Positions 63,763 to 64,000 of a DNA stretch of 64,000 nt are shown here, one piece after another. The DNA is taken from assembly GCA_017445845.1 (NCBI GenBank), contig JAFSRY010000025.1:47575-111574 (forward strand), read 5' to 3'. The position numbers and the translations under genes are program-made. Position 1 is the stretch's first letter, and each line of letters starts with the position of its first letter. This stretch comes from Prevotella sp. (lineage in GTDB: Bacteria > Bacteroidota > Bacteroidia > Bacteroidales > Bacteroidaceae). The notes beneath the pieces are model-generated. The model was not told the DNA's origin. It saw nothing but the letters and a program-made list of their open reading frames with translations, and did not search any database.

Positions 63763-64000
63763 AAATTCCGTTAACCATTCCGGTCTCATCCGAAAGGCTG
63801 ACTTCCTCCCGTCAAGTCTTTAGAAACCATTCTGTTAGCACCTTTATGCATTCAGACGCTTTTGTAAATATTTCCGAGCGGAGGGCACTGTTCTTCTTGC
63901 GCTTTCTCTAATTCACAAATTCGGGATAAATAAAAAAACGCCCATAAGAATTGCTAATTCTACCGACGGAGGATAAAAGTCAGGAGGGCGTGTCAAAACG
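63763..64000. other. 238-bp window end, no gene recognised
   Basis: No convincing coding sequence. The window ends with GAGGGCGTGTCAAAACG; GAGGGYGTGTCAA also occurs at about 27755 and 63268, so this is another dispersed word. Confidence 0.4.

Noticed and set aside
63699-63911. 70-residue open frame at the window end
   Set aside because: It starts within the third 22-bp array and has no recognisable features.

Overview
The window reads as a chromosomal segment of a Bacteroidota member, most likely a Prevotellaceae relative. The evidence is a SusC/SusD pair, many proteins ending in type IX secretion (T9SS) sorting tails, promoters of the form TTTG-N19/20-TAnnTTTG, no Shine-Dalgarno sequences, and the ftsX-DUF3098-uppP-truB-queA-folK gene order. 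Coding DNA is GC-rich and spacers are AT-rich.

Layout. (1) 1-20813 is a plus-strand polysaccharide-utilisation-type locus: SusC (5' end outside the window), SusD, a DUF4973-like surface lipoprotein, a secreted FG-GAP protein, a GH127 enzyme, a lamin-tail/CotH protein, an exported ADP-ribosylglycohydrolase, a ribokinase, a sugar permease of the RusT/GRP type and a GH2 enzyme with a ricin-like domain. The kinase-permease pair suggests that a pentose, possibly ribose, is the product taken up. (2) 21033-25576 is the housekeeping run ftsX to folK, facing a CCA-adding enzyme gene and a tRNA-Val gene on the minus strand. (3) 27393-28067 is a repeat-rich spacer leading to trpS, followed by a lipoprotein, a small T9SS protein and an Asp-box (BNR) protein. 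(4) 32227-48443 is a second carbohydrate locus without SusC/D: a LacI regulator, a microprotein and a 904-residue secreted protein on the minus strand, divergent from a GH127-like protein, a GH115 alpha-glucuronidase, an SGNH/CE6-type esterase, a second microprotein and a secreted PI-PLC-like protein. A perfect 16-bp LacI-type palindrome lies in the divergent spacer. (5) 49127-54313 holds a GT2-GT4 fusion and three genes covering GDP-D-glycero-alpha-D-manno-heptose synthesis (HddA, GmhA and an HddC-GmhB fusion). It is followed by a membrane-anchored beta-helix protein, a GH16 enzyme, a GT2, an initiating sugar transferase and a Wzi-like protein, so this is an envelope-glycan region. (6) metG and a repeat-rich spacer close the window.

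The most unusual signal is in the non-coding DNA. Arrays of short palindromes or tandem units with an exact 22-bp period occur at three intergenic sites (27563-27666, 48633-48786 plus 48836-48916, and 63637-63762). The units differ in sequence between sites but share related flanking sequence. Other notable points are a 12-bp inverted repeat around the GH2 promoter, five copies of one accessory module in three adjacent enzymes, and G/C-rich intergenic repeats that appear to have entered coding sequence.
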